This document shows, in pieces, positions 9,001-18,315 of a stretch of DNA of 64,000 nucleotides (position 1 is its first letter; each line of letters starts with the position of its first letter). The stretch covers positions 186,001 to 250,000 of the forward strand of contig NZ_CP151657.1 in assembly GCF_038405225.1 (NCBI RefSeq). The letters are read 5' to 3'. The notes beneath the pieces were generated by a model, which saw nothing but the letters and a program-made list of their open reading frames with translations, was not told the origin of the DNA and ran no database searches. Source of the stretch: Arthrobacter citreus (GTDB taxonomy: Bacteria; Actinomycetota; Actinomycetes; Actinomycetales; Micrococcaceae). Made by a program: the position numbers and the translations under genes.

Positions 9001-10095
9001 TTAGGCAGCGGCTGCCGCGCGGAGAAGGCGATTCCGGCGGGGGCCGCCCATCATGTCCACGGTCAGTATGACCAGCGCCAGCCAGACCAGGCCGAACCCG
9101 GCCCAGCGCTCCGGCGGCATGACTTCCTTGAAGACCGCCAGGGCGATGATGAACTGCAGGGTCGGTGCCAGGTACTGCAGCATTCCCACCGTTGACAAAG
9201 GAAGGCGCCGGGCGGCGGCGCCGAAGAAGATCAGCGGAACAGCGGTCAGGATACCGCTTGCCGCCAGAAGCCAGAAGTGTGCGGATCCGTTGGAGAGAAT
9301 GGTCGCCGTGCCGTTCAGGGACATCCACACCAGGACGGCAGCGGCAACGGGAGTCAGGACGGCGGTTTCAATGGTCAGGCTCGAGATGGCATCCACCCTG
9401 CCGCCCACTCCCTTTTTAACCAGCCCGTAGGAGCCGAAGCTGAAAGCCAGGATCAGGGCAATCCAGGGGACCGCTCCATATGCCAGGGCCAGGACTAGGA
9501 CGGCAACAAAGCCCACGCCCATGGCCACCCACTGCAGCGGCCGCAGCTTCTCCCGGAAGACGATGACGCCCAGCAGCACCGAGACCAGCGGGTTGATGAA
9601 GTAACCCAGGGCAGCTTCCACAGCATGTTCATTCAGCACGGCCCACGCGTAGGTCAGCCAGTTGACGGCAATGAGGGCCGCCGCTCCGCCCAGGGTTCCG
9701 ACCAGCCGCATGTTTCGCGCGGCGGCCCCCAACGTTTTCCACGACCGCATGAAGGTCAGCAGGGCGGCGCAGAACACCAGGGAAAAAACGATGCGCGACG
9801 CAACAATTTCCACCGCCCCGGCCGGAACCAGCACCATGAAGTACAGGGGCAGCAGGCCCCACAGCACATAGGCTCCGACCCCAAAAAGGAGCCCCTGCTT
9901 GGTCTCGCCCGTCCCCGGGCCCTGCGGTGCTGCCGCCTGGGCGCTCCCGGCGCCCGGCGTCGTCGGGCCGGTGGCTTGGGACGTTCCGGAAGTTCCGGAC
10001 GTTCCGCCGGACCCGCCGGCCGCCGGCGTTGGTAAACGGATGGACTCGGGGGAGGGTGCGGAGCGCGGAGCGCCTATTCCGTCGGATGCAGACAC
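9001..10095 (-). CDS. rarD: RarD-type EamA/DMT-superfamily transporter
   Basis: A 364-residue membrane protein. After a 65-residue hydrophilic Gly/Ser/Thr/Pro-rich N-terminal extension comes the usual RarD core, beginning KQGLLFGVGAYVLWGLLPLY and containing NWLTYAWAVLNEHAVEAALG, GYFINPLVSVLLG and about ten membrane segments; the C-terminal part has the family pattern GMLQYLAPTLQF. The substrate of RarD proteins is not established; the name comes from an older chloramphenicol phenotype. The start GTG at 10095 has only a weak ribosome site, so the extension could be shorter in reality. It converges on the CAP-domain gene across a shared terminator. Confidence 0.85.
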   Translation of the reverse strand: MSASDGIGAPRSAPSPESIRLPTPAAGGSGGTSGTSGTSQATGPTTPGAGSAQAAAPQGPGTGETKQGLLFGVGAYVLWGLLPLYFMVLVPAGAVEIVASRIVFSLVFCAALLTFMRSWKTLGAAARNMRLVGTLGGAAALIAVNWLTYAWAVLNEHAVEAALGYFINPLVSVLLGVIVFREKLRPLQWVAMGVGFVAVLVLALAYGAVPWIALILAFSFGSYGLVKKGVGGRVDAISSLTIETAVLTPVAAAVLVWMSLNGTATILSNGSAHFWLLAASGILTAVPLIFFGAAARRLPLSTVGMLQYLAPTLQFIIALAVFKEVMPPERWAGFGLVWLALVILTVDMMGGPRRNRLLRAAAAA

Positions 10096-10186
10096 GTGAT
10101 GCTCAACCTATTACGCGGGGAGAGTATTCCCGGGCAGCTGTCCGCAGCATTGGCGGCCATCCGGGTGCGCTGCCGGGCCGAACCGT

Positions 10187-10216
10187 TTAGACGCCGTCGT
10201 GCCCGGCATTTAGAAT
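10187..10216 (+). promoter_or_regulatory. candidate promoter for the FprA-like reductase
   Basis: TTAGAC, an 18-base spacer and TAGAAT, with the gene's ribosome site about 40 bases downstream. Sequence match only. Confidence 0.4.
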
Positions 10217-10269
10217 AGGAAACTGTGCGTTATTCCGCACGAGGTTTCCCCCGAGACGAAGGACTATCA

Positions 10270-11691
10270 GTGTCTAATTCAGCCGCGGACCGGTCGCAGC
10301 GCCCCATGCGAGTCGCCATTATCGGCGCTGGCCCTGCCGGTGTTTATGCCGCAGATATCCTCACCAAAGCTGAACGGGATTTTGAGGTCAGCATCGACCT
10401 CTTCGACAAGTATCCGGCCCCCTATGGCCTGATCCGCTACGGCGTGGCACCGGACCATCCGCGGATCAAAGGCATTGTCAACGCCCTGCACAAGGTCATG
10501 GACCGCGGCGACATCCGTTTCCTGGGCAACGTGCACTACGGCAAGGACCTGACCCTCACCGATTTCCGGCATTTCTACGACGCCATCATCTTCGCCACCG
10601 GTGCCATCAAGGATGCGGACATGAGCATCCCCGGCGTTGAGCTGGAGGGCTCCTTCGGCGGTGCTGACTTCGTGTCCTGGTATGACGGACATCCGGACGT
10701 TTCCCGCGAGTGGCCGCTGGATGCCAAGGAAGTTGCTGTGATCGGCAACGGCAACGTGGCACTCGATGTGGCCCGCATCCTCTCCAAGCACGCCGATGAC
10801 CTGCTGACCACCGAGATCCCGGACAACGTCTACGAGGGCCTGAAGAAGTCACCCGTCACCGACGTGCACATCTTCGGCCGCCGCGGTCCGGCCCAGGTGA
10901 AGTTCACCCCGCTGGAGCTGCGCGAGCTGTCGCACTCGCGCGACGTCGACATTGTGCTGTACCCGGAGGACTTCGAATTCGATGAAGGCTCCGATCAGCA
11001 GATCCGCACCAACAACCAGACCAAGACCATGGTCAACACCCTGACCAACTGGCTTGTCGAGGAGCAGGACACCGGGGCTTCCCGCCGCCTGCACCTGCAC
11101 TTCCTGCACAGCCCGGTGGAGATCTACGAGGATCCCGCCAACCCCGGCAAGGTGGCCGGCATGAAGTTCGAGCGCAATGAACTCGACGGCACCGGCAACG
11201 CCCGCGGCACCGGAGAGATTGTCGACTACCCCGTGCAGGCCGTCTACAGGGCGATCGGTTACTTCGGCTCGGAACTGCCGGAGGTCGGCTTCGACACCCG
11301 CCGCGGCGTGATCCCCAACGAGGGCGGCCGCGTGATCGACGAATCCGGCACCCCGGTGCCCGGGATCTACACCACCGGCTGGATCAAGCGCGGCCCGGTG
11401 GGCCTGATCGGCCACACCAAGGGCGATGCGCTGGAAACCATCGGATTCCTGCTCGAGGACCGGCTGAACCTTCCCGCCGCCGAGGAGCCGGACGAGGACT
11501 CCATCATCAAGCTCCTCGAAGAGCGCGGCGTCGAGTACGTCACCTGGGAGGGCTGGCTGAAGCTGGACGCCTACGAAAAGAGCCTGGGTTCCTCCTATGT
11601 GCACCCGGATCCCGCCACCGGCGAACTGGTCCGCGAGCGCGTAAAGGTTGTTGACCGCGAGGAAATGATCCGGGTGGCGCGGGGACAGTAA
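10270..11691 (+). CDS. fprA: FprA-type ferredoxin/adrenodoxin-like NADP+ reductase
   Basis: A 473-residue soluble flavoprotein related to mycobacterial FprA and adrenodoxin reductase; it should move electrons between NADPH and a ferredoxin. FAD binding is shown by VAIIGAGPAGVYAADIL near the N-terminus, and NADP binding by VAVIGNGNVALDVARIL; APDHPRIKGIV and GWIKRGPVGLIGHTKGDA are further family blocks. I place the start at GTG 10270, with GAAGGA seven bases upstream, instead of the open frame's earlier GTG at 10225, which would add 15 residues and lacks a site. It stands alone with a hairpin terminator behind it (11715-11747). The partner ferredoxin is not in the window. Confidence 0.9.
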   Translation: MSNSAADRSQRPMRVAIIGAGPAGVYAADILTKAERDFEVSIDLFDKYPAPYGLIRYGVAPDHPRIKGIVNALHKVMDRGDIRFLGNVHYGKDLTLTDFRHFYDAIIFATGAIKDADMSIPGVELEGSFGGADFVSWYDGHPDVSREWPLDAKEVAVIGNGNVALDVARILSKHADDLLTTEIPDNVYEGLKKSPVTDVHIFGRRGPAQVKFTPLELRELSHSRDVDIVLYPEDFEFDEGSDQQIRTNNQTKTMVNTLTNWLVEEQDTGASRRLHLHFLHSPVEIYEDPANPGKVAGMKFERNELDGTGNARGTGEIVDYPVQAVYRAIGYFGSELPEVGFDTRRGVIPNEGGRVIDESGTPVPGIYTTGWIKRGPVGLIGHTKGDALETIGFLLEDRLNLPAAEEPDEDSIIKLLEERGVEYVTWEGWLKLDAYEKSLGSSYVHPDPATGELVRERVKVVDREEMIRVARGQ

Positions 11692-11714
11692 ACCCGCTTT
11701 CCCAGCCCTGTACC

Positions 11715-11747
11715 CCGCCCCCGCTCTCTTCATGGAAGCGGGGGCGG
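11715..11747 (+). terminator. hairpin terminator after fprA
   Basis: CCGCCCCCGCT pairs perfectly with AGCGGGGGCGG across an 11-base loop. There is no U-run, but position just after the stop codon supports termination. Confidence 0.6.
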
Positions 11748-11755
11748 CGCGTGGG

Positions 11756-11761
11756 TAGACT
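11756..11761 (+). promoter_or_regulatory. TAGACT -10 box, GAF-regulator promoter
   Basis: The same TAGACT hexamer recurs before several genes in this window. Here it would give a leader of about 60 nt for the GAF-domain regulator. No clear -35 box. Confidence 0.4.
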
Positions 11762-11827
11762 GTAACGCACACCACAGCGCGTCACCGGTGTCGGCGGTCT
11801 CCTTATCAGCGCGGATAGGTCGGGGCA

Positions 11828-13204
11828 GTGCACAATTCGAATTTTCTTCTTCCACCGCGGCGCTCCGCGGACGGGCTGCAGCGTGCCGCCCATCTGGCGC
11901 ATGAAGGCCTTGGTTCCACCGACGGTTTCCTCCGCTGGCTGAGAACGCCGGTCCGGGAATCCTGGCAGCGGTCGCTGCGGCACCACACCGATCCCGACAA
12001 AGCCGTCCCCGAACTTGTCTTCACCGGCTCCGAGCTTGAGGAGTACCGGAGCGCGCACCCCCTGGCGGCCGTCATGCCGGTGATCCGGCAGCTGCTGGTG
12101 CGCCCGGGCACGGACAGCGGGCTGCTGGTGGCCGTGGGCGACGAGCTGGGCCGGCTGCTGTGGGTGGAGGGCGACGACGAGCTCCAGCGCCACGCGGAGG
12201 GCATGCTCTTCATGCCGGGCACCGACTGGTCCGAACAATCCATCGGCACGAGCGCCCCCGGGACCGCCCTGGCCTCCGGCCGCAGCGTCCAGATTGCCGG
12301 CGCCGAGCACTTCAGCCGGCAGGTGCATTCCTGGAGCTGCACCGCCGTTCCGCTGCGGGACCCGGACACCGGCTCCGTGCTGGGGGTGGTTGATATTACC
12401 GGCCGGGATGAAGCCGTGGCCGAGCACACGCTGGCCCTCGTCGAGGCAACGGTGGCGGCCGCGCAGGCGCAGCTGCGGGTGGAGCGGCTGCAGGATGCAG
12501 ACAGCGCCCGACGGCGGCGGATCGCCGGAGTTTCCGCACCGCGTCCCGTACGGGCCCTGCGTCCCGCGCCTGCCCTGCTCAGCGCGCCGGCCGCTGCGGC
12601 GGACAGCCTGCGGATCCTCGGCCGGGACCTGGCCGTGGTGACCGTGGGCGGCCGGGAAGCCACGCTAAGCATCCGGCATTCCGAGCTCCTGACCCTCCTG
12701 GCGCTCCATCCCGAAGGGCTCACCGCCGACGAACTGTCAGTGATGGTTTATCCCGAAAGCGCCTCGGTCAGCACCGTGCGGGCCGAAATGCTCCGGCTGC
12801 GGAACCTGCTGGGCAAACACAGCGAGGGCGCTCCGGGCCCGGGCCTGGTCCCGCAGTCCCGCCCCTACCGGCTCCCGCACGGGCTGGTCATTGACGCCCG
12901 GCAGGTGCTCGGATATCTGGAGCGCGGAGCCTACCGGCTGGCCCTGGGACTGTACCGCGGGCCCGTGCTGCCCCGCTCCGATGCACCGGCCATCGCCGCC
13001 CTGCGCAGCGAAGTCTCCGGGGTCCTGCGTGAAGCAGTGCTTTCAGACGCCGGCATTGATGCGCTGCTGGCGTACTTGACGCTGGCCGAAGCCTGGCATG
13101 ACGTCGAGGCATGGTCCCTCGCCCTGCGGCTGCTGCCGCTGCGCTCTCCCCGCCGTGCCTCCGTGGTGGCCCACCTGGAACGGCTGGAGGGGGAACTGCG
13201 CTAG
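11828..13204 (+). CDS. GAF-domain transcriptional regulator (AcoR/aldehyde-operon type)
   Basis: A 458-residue regulator. The N-terminal half resembles AcoR-type sensors: VRESWQRSLRH, then a GAF domain (about residues 75-215) with GTDWSEQSIGTSAPGTAL, SCTAVPLRDPDTGSVLGVVD. The C-terminal third has a winged-helix-like block HSELLTLLALHPEGLTADELS with STVRAEMLRLRNLLG. It lacks a sigma-54-activation AAA domain, so it is not a classical AcoR. Similar GAF regulators in actinobacteria accompany aldehyde/alcohol dehydrogenase genes, and an aldehyde dehydrogenase plus DUF779 gene lies just beyond the exporter gene here. Start is GTG 11828 with GGTCGGGG upstream. It converges with the exporter gene 12 bp away. 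Ligand unknown. Confidence 0.75.
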   Translation: MHNSNFLLPPRRSADGLQRAAHLAHEGLGSTDGFLRWLRTPVRESWQRSLRHHTDPDKAVPELVFTGSELEEYRSAHPLAAVMPVIRQLLVRPGTDSGLLVAVGDELGRLLWVEGDDELQRHAEGMLFMPGTDWSEQSIGTSAPGTALASGRSVQIAGAEHFSRQVHSWSCTAVPLRDPDTGSVLGVVDITGRDEAVAEHTLALVEATVAAAQAQLRVERLQDADSARRRRIAGVSAPRPVRALRPAPALLSAPAAAADSLRILGRDLAVVTVGGREATLSIRHSELLTLLALHPEGLTADELSVMVYPESASVSTVRAEMLRLRNLLGKHSEGAPGPGLVPQSRPYRLPHGLVIDARQVLGYLERGAYRLALGLYRGPVLPRSDAPAIAALRSEVSGVLREAVLSDAGIDALLAYLTLAEAWHDVEAWSLALRLLPLRSPRRASVVAHLERLEGELR

Positions 13205-13216
13205 TCCCGTCCTGCG

Positions 13217-14968
13217 CTAACTCCCGTCCTGGGCGGGGTGCTCCTGGGTGCGGGGCTCTGGCGTGCGGTTCTCCTGGGTGCGCTGCCCGGCCGCCTGCCC
13301 GGACGCCTGCCCGGACGCCTGCCCGGACGCCGCCCCGGACGCCTGCCCGGACGCCGCCCCGGACGCCGCCCCGGCCTCCGGCGCGGGACGGATCCGCAGG
13401 CTGGTCAGCAGTCCAATGAGCAGCGCGCCGGCGGCGATCCAGCCGGCCAGCGAAACGCCGTCGGTCATGGCTGCCCGGGCCGCATCGGCAATGTAGGAGG
13501 TCTGCGGGTCGGCGCTGAGCTGGCTGATGCTCCCGCCGGACGTGGCGTTCACCGAGTCCACCAGCGGTCCCAGCAGCGGGTTGGCCGCAACGTCGTCGGA
13601 CAGCCGGGACTCGGTGCCACCCTTCAGCGAGGAAAAGAACGCCGTGCCCAGGACGGCGATGCCCAGCGCGGAGCCGGTCTGGCGTGCGGTGCTCTGGGTG
13701 GCCGATCCCTGCCCGCTGCGCGCCACCGGCACCTCGGCCAGTACCACTGAGGTCAGCTGCGCCGTCGCCAGCCCCACCCCCATGCCGTAAACCAGCAGGA
13801 TGGGCGATGTCAGCCACGCCGAGCTGTCCGGCCGGATCAGCAGCGCCAGCGTTCCAATGGCCAGAATCTCCAGGCCCAGCCCAATACGGACCACAAGGAT
13901 GGGGGAGAGCCGCCGGGACAACCCGGCCACCGCCCCGCTGGCCAGGAAGGATCCCGCAGCCAGCGGCACCAGGGCCAGACCGGCCTGGAACGCCGAATAG
14001 CCCAGCACGTTCTGGAACCAGAGCGGCAGGGACAGGATGAGGCCAAATTCGCCAAAGCTGACAATCAGCGCTGTGACGTTGCCGTTGGCAAAGGACGGAA
14101 TGCGGAACAGCGACAGGTCAAGGATGACTCCCTTGCCAGCGGCGGTCCGGCGTCGTTCCTCCAGCACAAAGGCCGTCAGCGCCACGGCCGCCACGGCAAA
14201 GGCCACCGGCACCGGGGACAGGCTGCCAACACTGAACGGCGCATCCCCGGCGGCGGTCCACCAGCCGTAGCTGCGGCCCTCAATCAGCCCGAAGACCAGG
14301 GCGCCGAACCCGAGGATGGACAGCAGCGCACCGTTGATGTCCAGCCGCTGCCGCGCCCCGGTTACCGGCTCGGAGGACTCGGCAACAAACAGCAGCAGGC
14401 CGGCCACAATCAGCGCTCCGAGGGGAATGTTGATGCCGAAGGCCCACCGCCAGCTCGCGTTCTCCGTCAGCCAGCCGCCCAGCAGCGGCCCGACGGCGGC
14501 CATGCCGCCAATCGTCGAGCCCCAGACCGCGAAGGCGATGCCCCGCTCACGGCCCTGGAAATTGGCGTTGAGCAGCGCCAGCGTGGTGGGCAGGATCATC
14601 GACCCGCCCAGCCCCTGCAGGGCCCGCCCGGCGATCAGGACGCCACCGCTTTCAGCCACCGCACACAGGACGCTGGCCACCACAAAAATGACGACGCCGG
14701 TCAGCATGATGCGGCGGCGGCCCACCCGGTCCGCAATCCGGCCCCAGGTCAGAAGCAGGGCTGCGAACAGGAGCGTGTAGATCTCCTGCACCCACTGGAT
14801 CTGCGTGCTGGAAATAGCCAGGTCCGCAACGATCGAGGGAACCGAAACCGACACGATGGTGGCGTCCATGATGATCATGGCCACTCCCAGGCTGATGGCA
14901 AGCAGCCCCCACCATCGGTAGCGCAGGTAGCGGCTGGCTGGTTCAGTGGTATCCGGATTCCGGTGCAT
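13217..14968 (-). CDS. DHA2-family (EmrB/QacA) MFS exporter
   Basis: A 583-residue, probably 14-segment major-facilitator drug:H+ antiporter. Family motifs include ATIVSVSVPSIVADL in segment 1, LLTWGRIADRVGRRRIMLTG after segment 2 and RALQGLGGSMILPTTLALL. The ATG at 14968 follows AAAGGACG, whereas the frame stays open upstream without another good site, so earlier starts are rejected. The C-terminal tail of about 45 residues is low complexity, built from four-residue ASGQ/ASGA units encoded by a 12-bp tandem repeat (13283-13378). It is divergent from the aldehyde dehydrogenase gene, sharing a 181-bp promoter region. Substrate unknown. Confidence 0.88.
   Translation of the reverse strand: MHRNPDTTEPASRYLRYRWWGLLAISLGVAMIIMDATIVSVSVPSIVADLAISSTQIQWVQEIYTLLFAALLLTWGRIADRVGRRRIMLTGVVIFVVASVLCAVAESGGVLIAGRALQGLGGSMILPTTLALLNANFQGRERGIAFAVWGSTIGGMAAVGPLLGGWLTENASWRWAFGINIPLGALIVAGLLLFVAESSEPVTGARQRLDINGALLSILGFGALVFGLIEGRSYGWWTAAGDAPFSVGSLSPVPVAFAVAAVALTAFVLEERRRTAAGKGVILDLSLFRIPSFANGNVTALIVSFGEFGLILSLPLWFQNVLGYSAFQAGLALVPLAAGSFLASGAVAGLSRRLSPILVVRIGLGLEILAIGTLALLIRPDSSAWLTSPILLVYGMGVGLATAQLTSVVLAEVPVARSGQGSATQSTARQTGSALGIAVLGTAFFSSLKGGTESRLSDDVAANPLLGPLVDSVNATSGGSISQLSADPQTSYIADAARAAMTDGVSLAGWIAAGALLIGLLTSLRIRPAPEAGAASGAASGQASGAASGQASGQASGQAAGQRTQENRTPEPRTQEHPAQDGS
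13283..13378 (+). repeat. 12-bp tandem repeat within the exporter gene
   Basis: Eight units of consensus CTGCCCGGACGC, four of them (second, third, fourth and sixth) identical, encode the polar Ala-Ser-Gly-Gln tail of the MFS exporter on the minus strand. The unit length is a multiple of three, so copy number can change without a frameshift. Confidence 0.85.
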
Positions 14969-15149
14969 GGGGGCGTCCTTTGGGCACAGTTGTTTGTTCA
15001 GGCAACCATAATCCCGAACGTGTGGTTTCGTCAGCGCGGCGTCTTCCGGCGGTCCCGCGGCCGCGGCAACCAATGCAACCTTGGTGCAACGTCCGGTTCC
15101 GTAGCCTCGGGAGGTCAGACACCGACGTCGCCACCTCCAAGGAGCAGAC

Positions 15150-16673
15150 ATGACCGTATATGCGCAGCCCGGCACCGAGGGATCCAAGCTTTCCTTCAAG
15201 CCCCGGTACGAAAACTGGATTGGCGGAGAATGGGTGCCCCCGGTCAAGGGCGGCTACTTCGAAAACGTCTCCCCGGTCAACGGCAAGGTGTTCTGCGAGG
15301 TGGCCCGCGGCACCGCCGAGGACATCGACCTGGCCCTGGACGCAGCCCACAAGGCGGCACCGTCCTGGGGCAAGACCTCAGTGGCCGAGCGGGCCCGGAT
15401 GCTGAACCGGATTGCCGACCGCATCGAGGAGAACCTCGAGATGCTCGCCGTCGCTGAAAGCTGGGACAACGGCAAGCCGGTCCGCGAGACCCTCGCCGCC
15501 GACATGCCGCTGGCCGCGGACCACTTCCGGTACTTTGCCGGCGCCGTCCGTGCCCAGGAAGGCACCCTGTCGCAGATCGACGACGACACCACCGCCTACC
15601 ACTTCCATGAGCCGCTGGGCGTTGTTGGCCAGATCATTCCGTGGAACTTCCCCATTCTCATGGCCGTCTGGAAACTCGCTCCCGCGCTCGCGGCGGGCAA
15701 TGCCATTGTGCTGAAGCCCGCCGAGCAGACTCCTGCCTCGATCATGGTGCTGATGGAGCTGATCTCGGACATCCTGCCGGCCGGCGTGCTGAACGTGGTC
15801 AACGGTTTCGGTGTGGAAGCGGGCAAGCCGCTGGCGTCCTCGCCGCGGATCCGCAAGATTGCCTTCACCGGCGAAACCACCACCGGACGCCTGATCATGC
15901 AGTACGCATCGCAGAACCTGATCCCGGTGACCCTGGAACTGGGCGGCAAGAGCCCGAACATCTTCTTCGCCGACGTCGCGCAGGAAAACGACGCGTTCTA
16001 CGACAAGGCGCTGGAGGGGTTCAACATGTTCGCGCTGAACCAGGGCGAAGTCTGCACCTGCCCCTCGCGCGCGCTGGTCCAGGATTCCTTCTATGACAGC
16101 TTCATGTCCGACGCGCTGGCCCGCACCGCCCAGATCATCCAGGGCAACCCGCTGGACACCAACACCATGGTGGGCGCGCAGGCGTCCAACGACCAGCTGG
16201 AGAAAATCCTCTCCTACATGGACATTGCGCACCAGGAAGGCGCCAAGGTGCTCACCGGCGGTGAGCGGCTGATGCTCGATGGCGACCTCGCCGGCGGCTT
16301 CTACGTGAAGCCCACCGTCTTTGAAGGCACCAACAACATGCGCATCTTCCAGGAGGAGATCTTTGGCCCGGTGGTTTCGGTGACCCGATTCTCCGACTAC
16401 GGCGAAGCCCTGGCCATTGCCAATGACACCCTTTACGGACTCGGCGCCGGTGTGTGGTCCCGCAACGGCAACACCGCCTACCGTGCCGGCCGCGACATCC
16501 AGGCTGGCCGGGTCTGGGTGAACAATTACCACGCCTATCCCGCGCATGCGGCCTTCGGCGGCTACAAGTCCTCCGGCATCGGCCGTGAAAACCACGCCAT
16601 GATGCTGGACCACTACCAGCAGACCAAGAACCTCCTGGTCAGCTACGCCGAGAACAAGCAGGGCTTCTTCTAA
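15150..16673 (+). CDS. NAD-dependent aldehyde dehydrogenase (acetaldehyde-type)
   Basis: A 507-residue complete aldehyde dehydrogenase of the ExaC/AldA-like class. Motifs: the cofactor-site [23 protein letters not shown] segment ([13 protein letters not shown]), [11 protein letters not shown] and the catalytic cysteine in [11 protein letters not shown], then [10 protein letters not shown]. It probably oxidises acetaldehyde or a related short aldehyde to the acid. AAGGAG lies eight bases before the ATG. The DUF779 gene follows one base after the stop, a pairing common in actinobacteria, and a GAF-domain regulator lies nearby. The exporter is divergent. A possible activator site is noted at 15074-15088. 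Exact substrate is inferred. Confidence 0.9.
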   Translation: MTVYAQPGTEGSKLSFKPRYENWIGGEWVPPVKGGYFENVSPVNGKVFCEVARGTAEDIDLALDAAHKAAPSWGKTSVAERARMLNRIADRIEENLEMLAVAESWDNGKPVRETLAADMPLAADHFRYFAGAVRAQEGTLSQIDDDTTAYHFHEPLGVVGQIIPWNFPILMAVWKLAPALAAGNAIVLKPAEQTPASIMVLMELISDILPAGVLNVVNGFGVEAGKPLASSPRIRKIAFTGETTTGRLIMQYASQNLIPVTLELGGKSPNIFFADVAQENDAFYDKALEGFNMFALNQGEVCTCPSRALVQDSFYDSFMSDALARTAQIIQGNPLDTNTMVGAQASNDQLEKILSYMDIAHQEGAKVLTGGERLMLDGDLAGGFYVKPTVFEGTNNMRIFQEEIFGPVVSVTRFSDYGEALAIANDTLYGLGAGVWSRNGNTAYRAGRDIQAGRVWVNNYHAYPAHAAFGGYKSSGIGRENHAMMLDHYQQTKNLLVSYAENKQGFF

Positions 16674-16674
16674 G

Positions 16675-17076
16675 ATGGACGCTCCAGGGGGCGCCAGCTT
16701 GGACGCAGCCGTGACGCTGCCCGGGGAGAGCCGTTCCCGGGTGGCGCTCACGCCGCAGGCGCGGGAGCTGCTGCTGCAGCTGCGCCAGACTCACGGGCCG
16801 CTGATGTTCCATCAGTCCGGGGGCTGCTGCGACGGTTCCTCGCCCATGTGCTATCCGGCGGGCGACTTCATTACCTCGGAAGCCGACGTTCTGCTGGGGA
16901 CGTTCGAACTGACCCCGGGGGAGCCGCTGGACTTCTGGATGTCCGTGGAGCAGTTCGAATACTGGAAACACACCCACCTGACAGTGGACGTCGTGCCGGG
17001 ACGGGGCAGCGGCTTTTCGGTTGAGGCGCCCGAGGGTAAACGGTTCCTGATCCGTTCCCGGCTGATTCAGGCCTAG
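16675..17076 (+). CDS. DUF779 family protein
   Basis: A 133-residue soluble protein of the DUF779 family, which is regularly encoded beside acetaldehyde-type dehydrogenases. The conserved centre is MFHQSGGCCDGSSPMCY, with three cysteines and a histidine that could bind a metal; another conserved-looking block is DFWMSVEQFEYWKHTHLTVDV. The ATG follows the dehydrogenase stop codon by one base, so translation is likely coupled. Biochemical function is unknown; a role in maturation or protection of the dehydrogenase is a guess from context. Confidence 0.85.
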   Translation: MDAPGGASLDAAVTLPGESRSRVALTPQARELLLQLRQTHGPLMFHQSGGCCDGSSPMCYPAGDFITSEADVLLGTFELTPGEPLDFWMSVEQFEYWKHTHLTVDVVPGRGSGFSVEAPEGKRFLIRSRLIQA

Positions 17077-17237
17077 CGGGAGCCGTTTCGCGAAAGCGAA
17101 ATGCGGAGGGCGGACACAGCCGCGCCCAAACATAGTAAGGTTGCTGTTTATTCTTCCGCTTCGCGTGGCAGCGCGTGGGGGGACAGTATCTGACGGTATT
17201 CGCGATGCCCCGCTACGGGGCAGAAATGAGGACAACC

Positions 17238-17645
17238 ATGGTTAAGAAGTTCGTGTTTCTCGCTGGAATGGGCGTTGGTTACCTGGTGGGCTCCAAGGGC
17301 GGCCGCGAAAAACTGATGGAACTCTGGAAGGATCCCAAGGTCCAGGAAACCGTCTCGCAGGGCACTGAGTGGGCCAAGGAGAAGGCGCCGGGCCTGCAGG
17401 AAAAGGTTGCGGACGTTGCCTCCACGGCAAAGGACAAGGTCTCGCACTCGTCGACCTCCGGCAAGCCTGCGTCCGGGGCGGGTTCCTCCGGATCCGGAGT
17501 TTCCTCCGGTTCAACAGCCTCCAGCCCCACCGCGGCCGAGGCGAGCGGGACCAGCTCCACAGGCTCCACCGGAAACGGCGCCTTCACCACGGGTGGACAG
17601 CACACGATGACTCCGGCCGAAGTGCAGCCCGAGCCGAAGCAGTAG
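17238..17645 (+). CDS. YtxH-like small envelope-associated protein
   Basis: A 135-residue protein. The N-terminus MVKKFVFLAGMGVGYLVGSK is a single short hydrophobic segment followed by RGRE/KL-like residues, resembling YtxH-type proteins; residues 30-70 are amphipathic with KEKAPGLQEKVADVASTAKD, and the last 60 residues are Ser/Gly/Thr-rich and disordered. I use the ATG at 17238, with GAGGA five bases before it; the ATG at 17226 is also possible. A strong hairpin follows the gene. Members of this group are often linked to stress conditions, but no function can be assigned here. Confidence 0.7.
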   Translation: MVKKFVFLAGMGVGYLVGSKGGREKLMELWKDPKVQETVSQGTEWAKEKAPGLQEKVADVASTAKDKVSHSSTSGKPASGAGSSGSGVSSGSTASSPTAAEASGTSSTGSTGNGAFTTGGQHTMTPAEVQPEPKQ

Positions 17646-17675
17646 TTCCGGCCAGGCTTTCGCCGGCCAGCAGTC

Positions 17676-17709
17676 CCGCAGGGGGCGTTCCACGGAACGC
17701 CCCCTGCGG
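17676..17709. terminator. strong hairpin after the YtxH-like gene
   Basis: CCGCAGGGGGCGTTCC pairs perfectly with its complement across a two-base gap. There is no U-run, so it is probably a terminator or a 3'-end stabiliser. Confidence 0.6.
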
Positions 17710-17915
17710 CGTGTAAGGGGCCGGTGGAAATTCTTTTGACCCGCCGTTCGTTGTCCCGGACGGGTCCGACTGATCCAAATGCTCCCCGGCGGTTTTCGGC
17801 CCGCGGCGAATATGTCCCCAATGTTGCCCCGGGAAGCGAAGGCGAAGCGGTCCATCCGTTACGATCGAGGCCGGATCCCAAGAACTAGCTGAAAATGGAG
17901 TGTGAGTTAAGGCAG

Positions 17916-18221
17916 ATGGCAACAGATTACGATGCACCGCGCAAGACCGAGGACGATGGAGCATCAACCGCCTCGTTGGAGGAACTGCAGGCACAGCGCA
18001 GTGTGACCCCGTCCGCCACGGCAGTGGACGTCGATGAAACCGACGCCGCGGAAAACTTTGAGCTTCCCGGCGCCGACCTTTCCGGCGAAGAACTGCTGGT
18101 CCGGGTTGTCCCGGCGCAGGACGACGAATTCACGTGTGCCTCCTGCTTCCTGGTCCGCCACCGCTCCCAGGTGGCGCTGGAAAAGAATGGACAGAAGTAC
18201 TGCTCGGACTGCGAAGGCTAA
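17916..18221 (+). CDS. DUF4193 family protein (actinobacterial, probable zinc-binding)
   Basis: A 101-residue acidic protein matching the actinobacterial DUF4193 family: MATDYDAPRKTEDD at the N-terminus, SLEELQAQR, and a C-terminal CASCFLVRHRSQ...YCSDCEG with two CxxC pairs that could hold a zinc ion. The acidic N-terminal half is probably unstructured. Start ATG 17916 follows TAAGGCAG; the frame extends seven codons upstream to an alternative that has a poorer site. The family is widespread and small in actinobacteria and its function is unknown to me; the zinc ribbon-like end suggests nucleic-acid or polymerase contact, which is only inference. Confidence 0.82.
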   Translation: MATDYDAPRKTEDDGASTASLEELQAQRSVTPSATAVDVDETDAAENFELPGADLSGEELLVRVVPAQDDEFTCASCFLVRHRSQVALEKNGQKYCSDCEG

Positions 18222-18315
18222 ACACCCCGCCATTCCCGGCTGCCGACGCCCCGTTCCGGCAGCCGGGCTCACCGGGCGCTCAGGCGCCAAGTGGCAGCAC
18301 GGCTTCACATGCCGT

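Noticed and set aside
14969-15247. Upstream extension of the MFS exporter frame
   Set aside because: It overlaps the aldehyde dehydrogenase gene; ATG 14968 has AAAGGACG and a normal MFS N-terminus.
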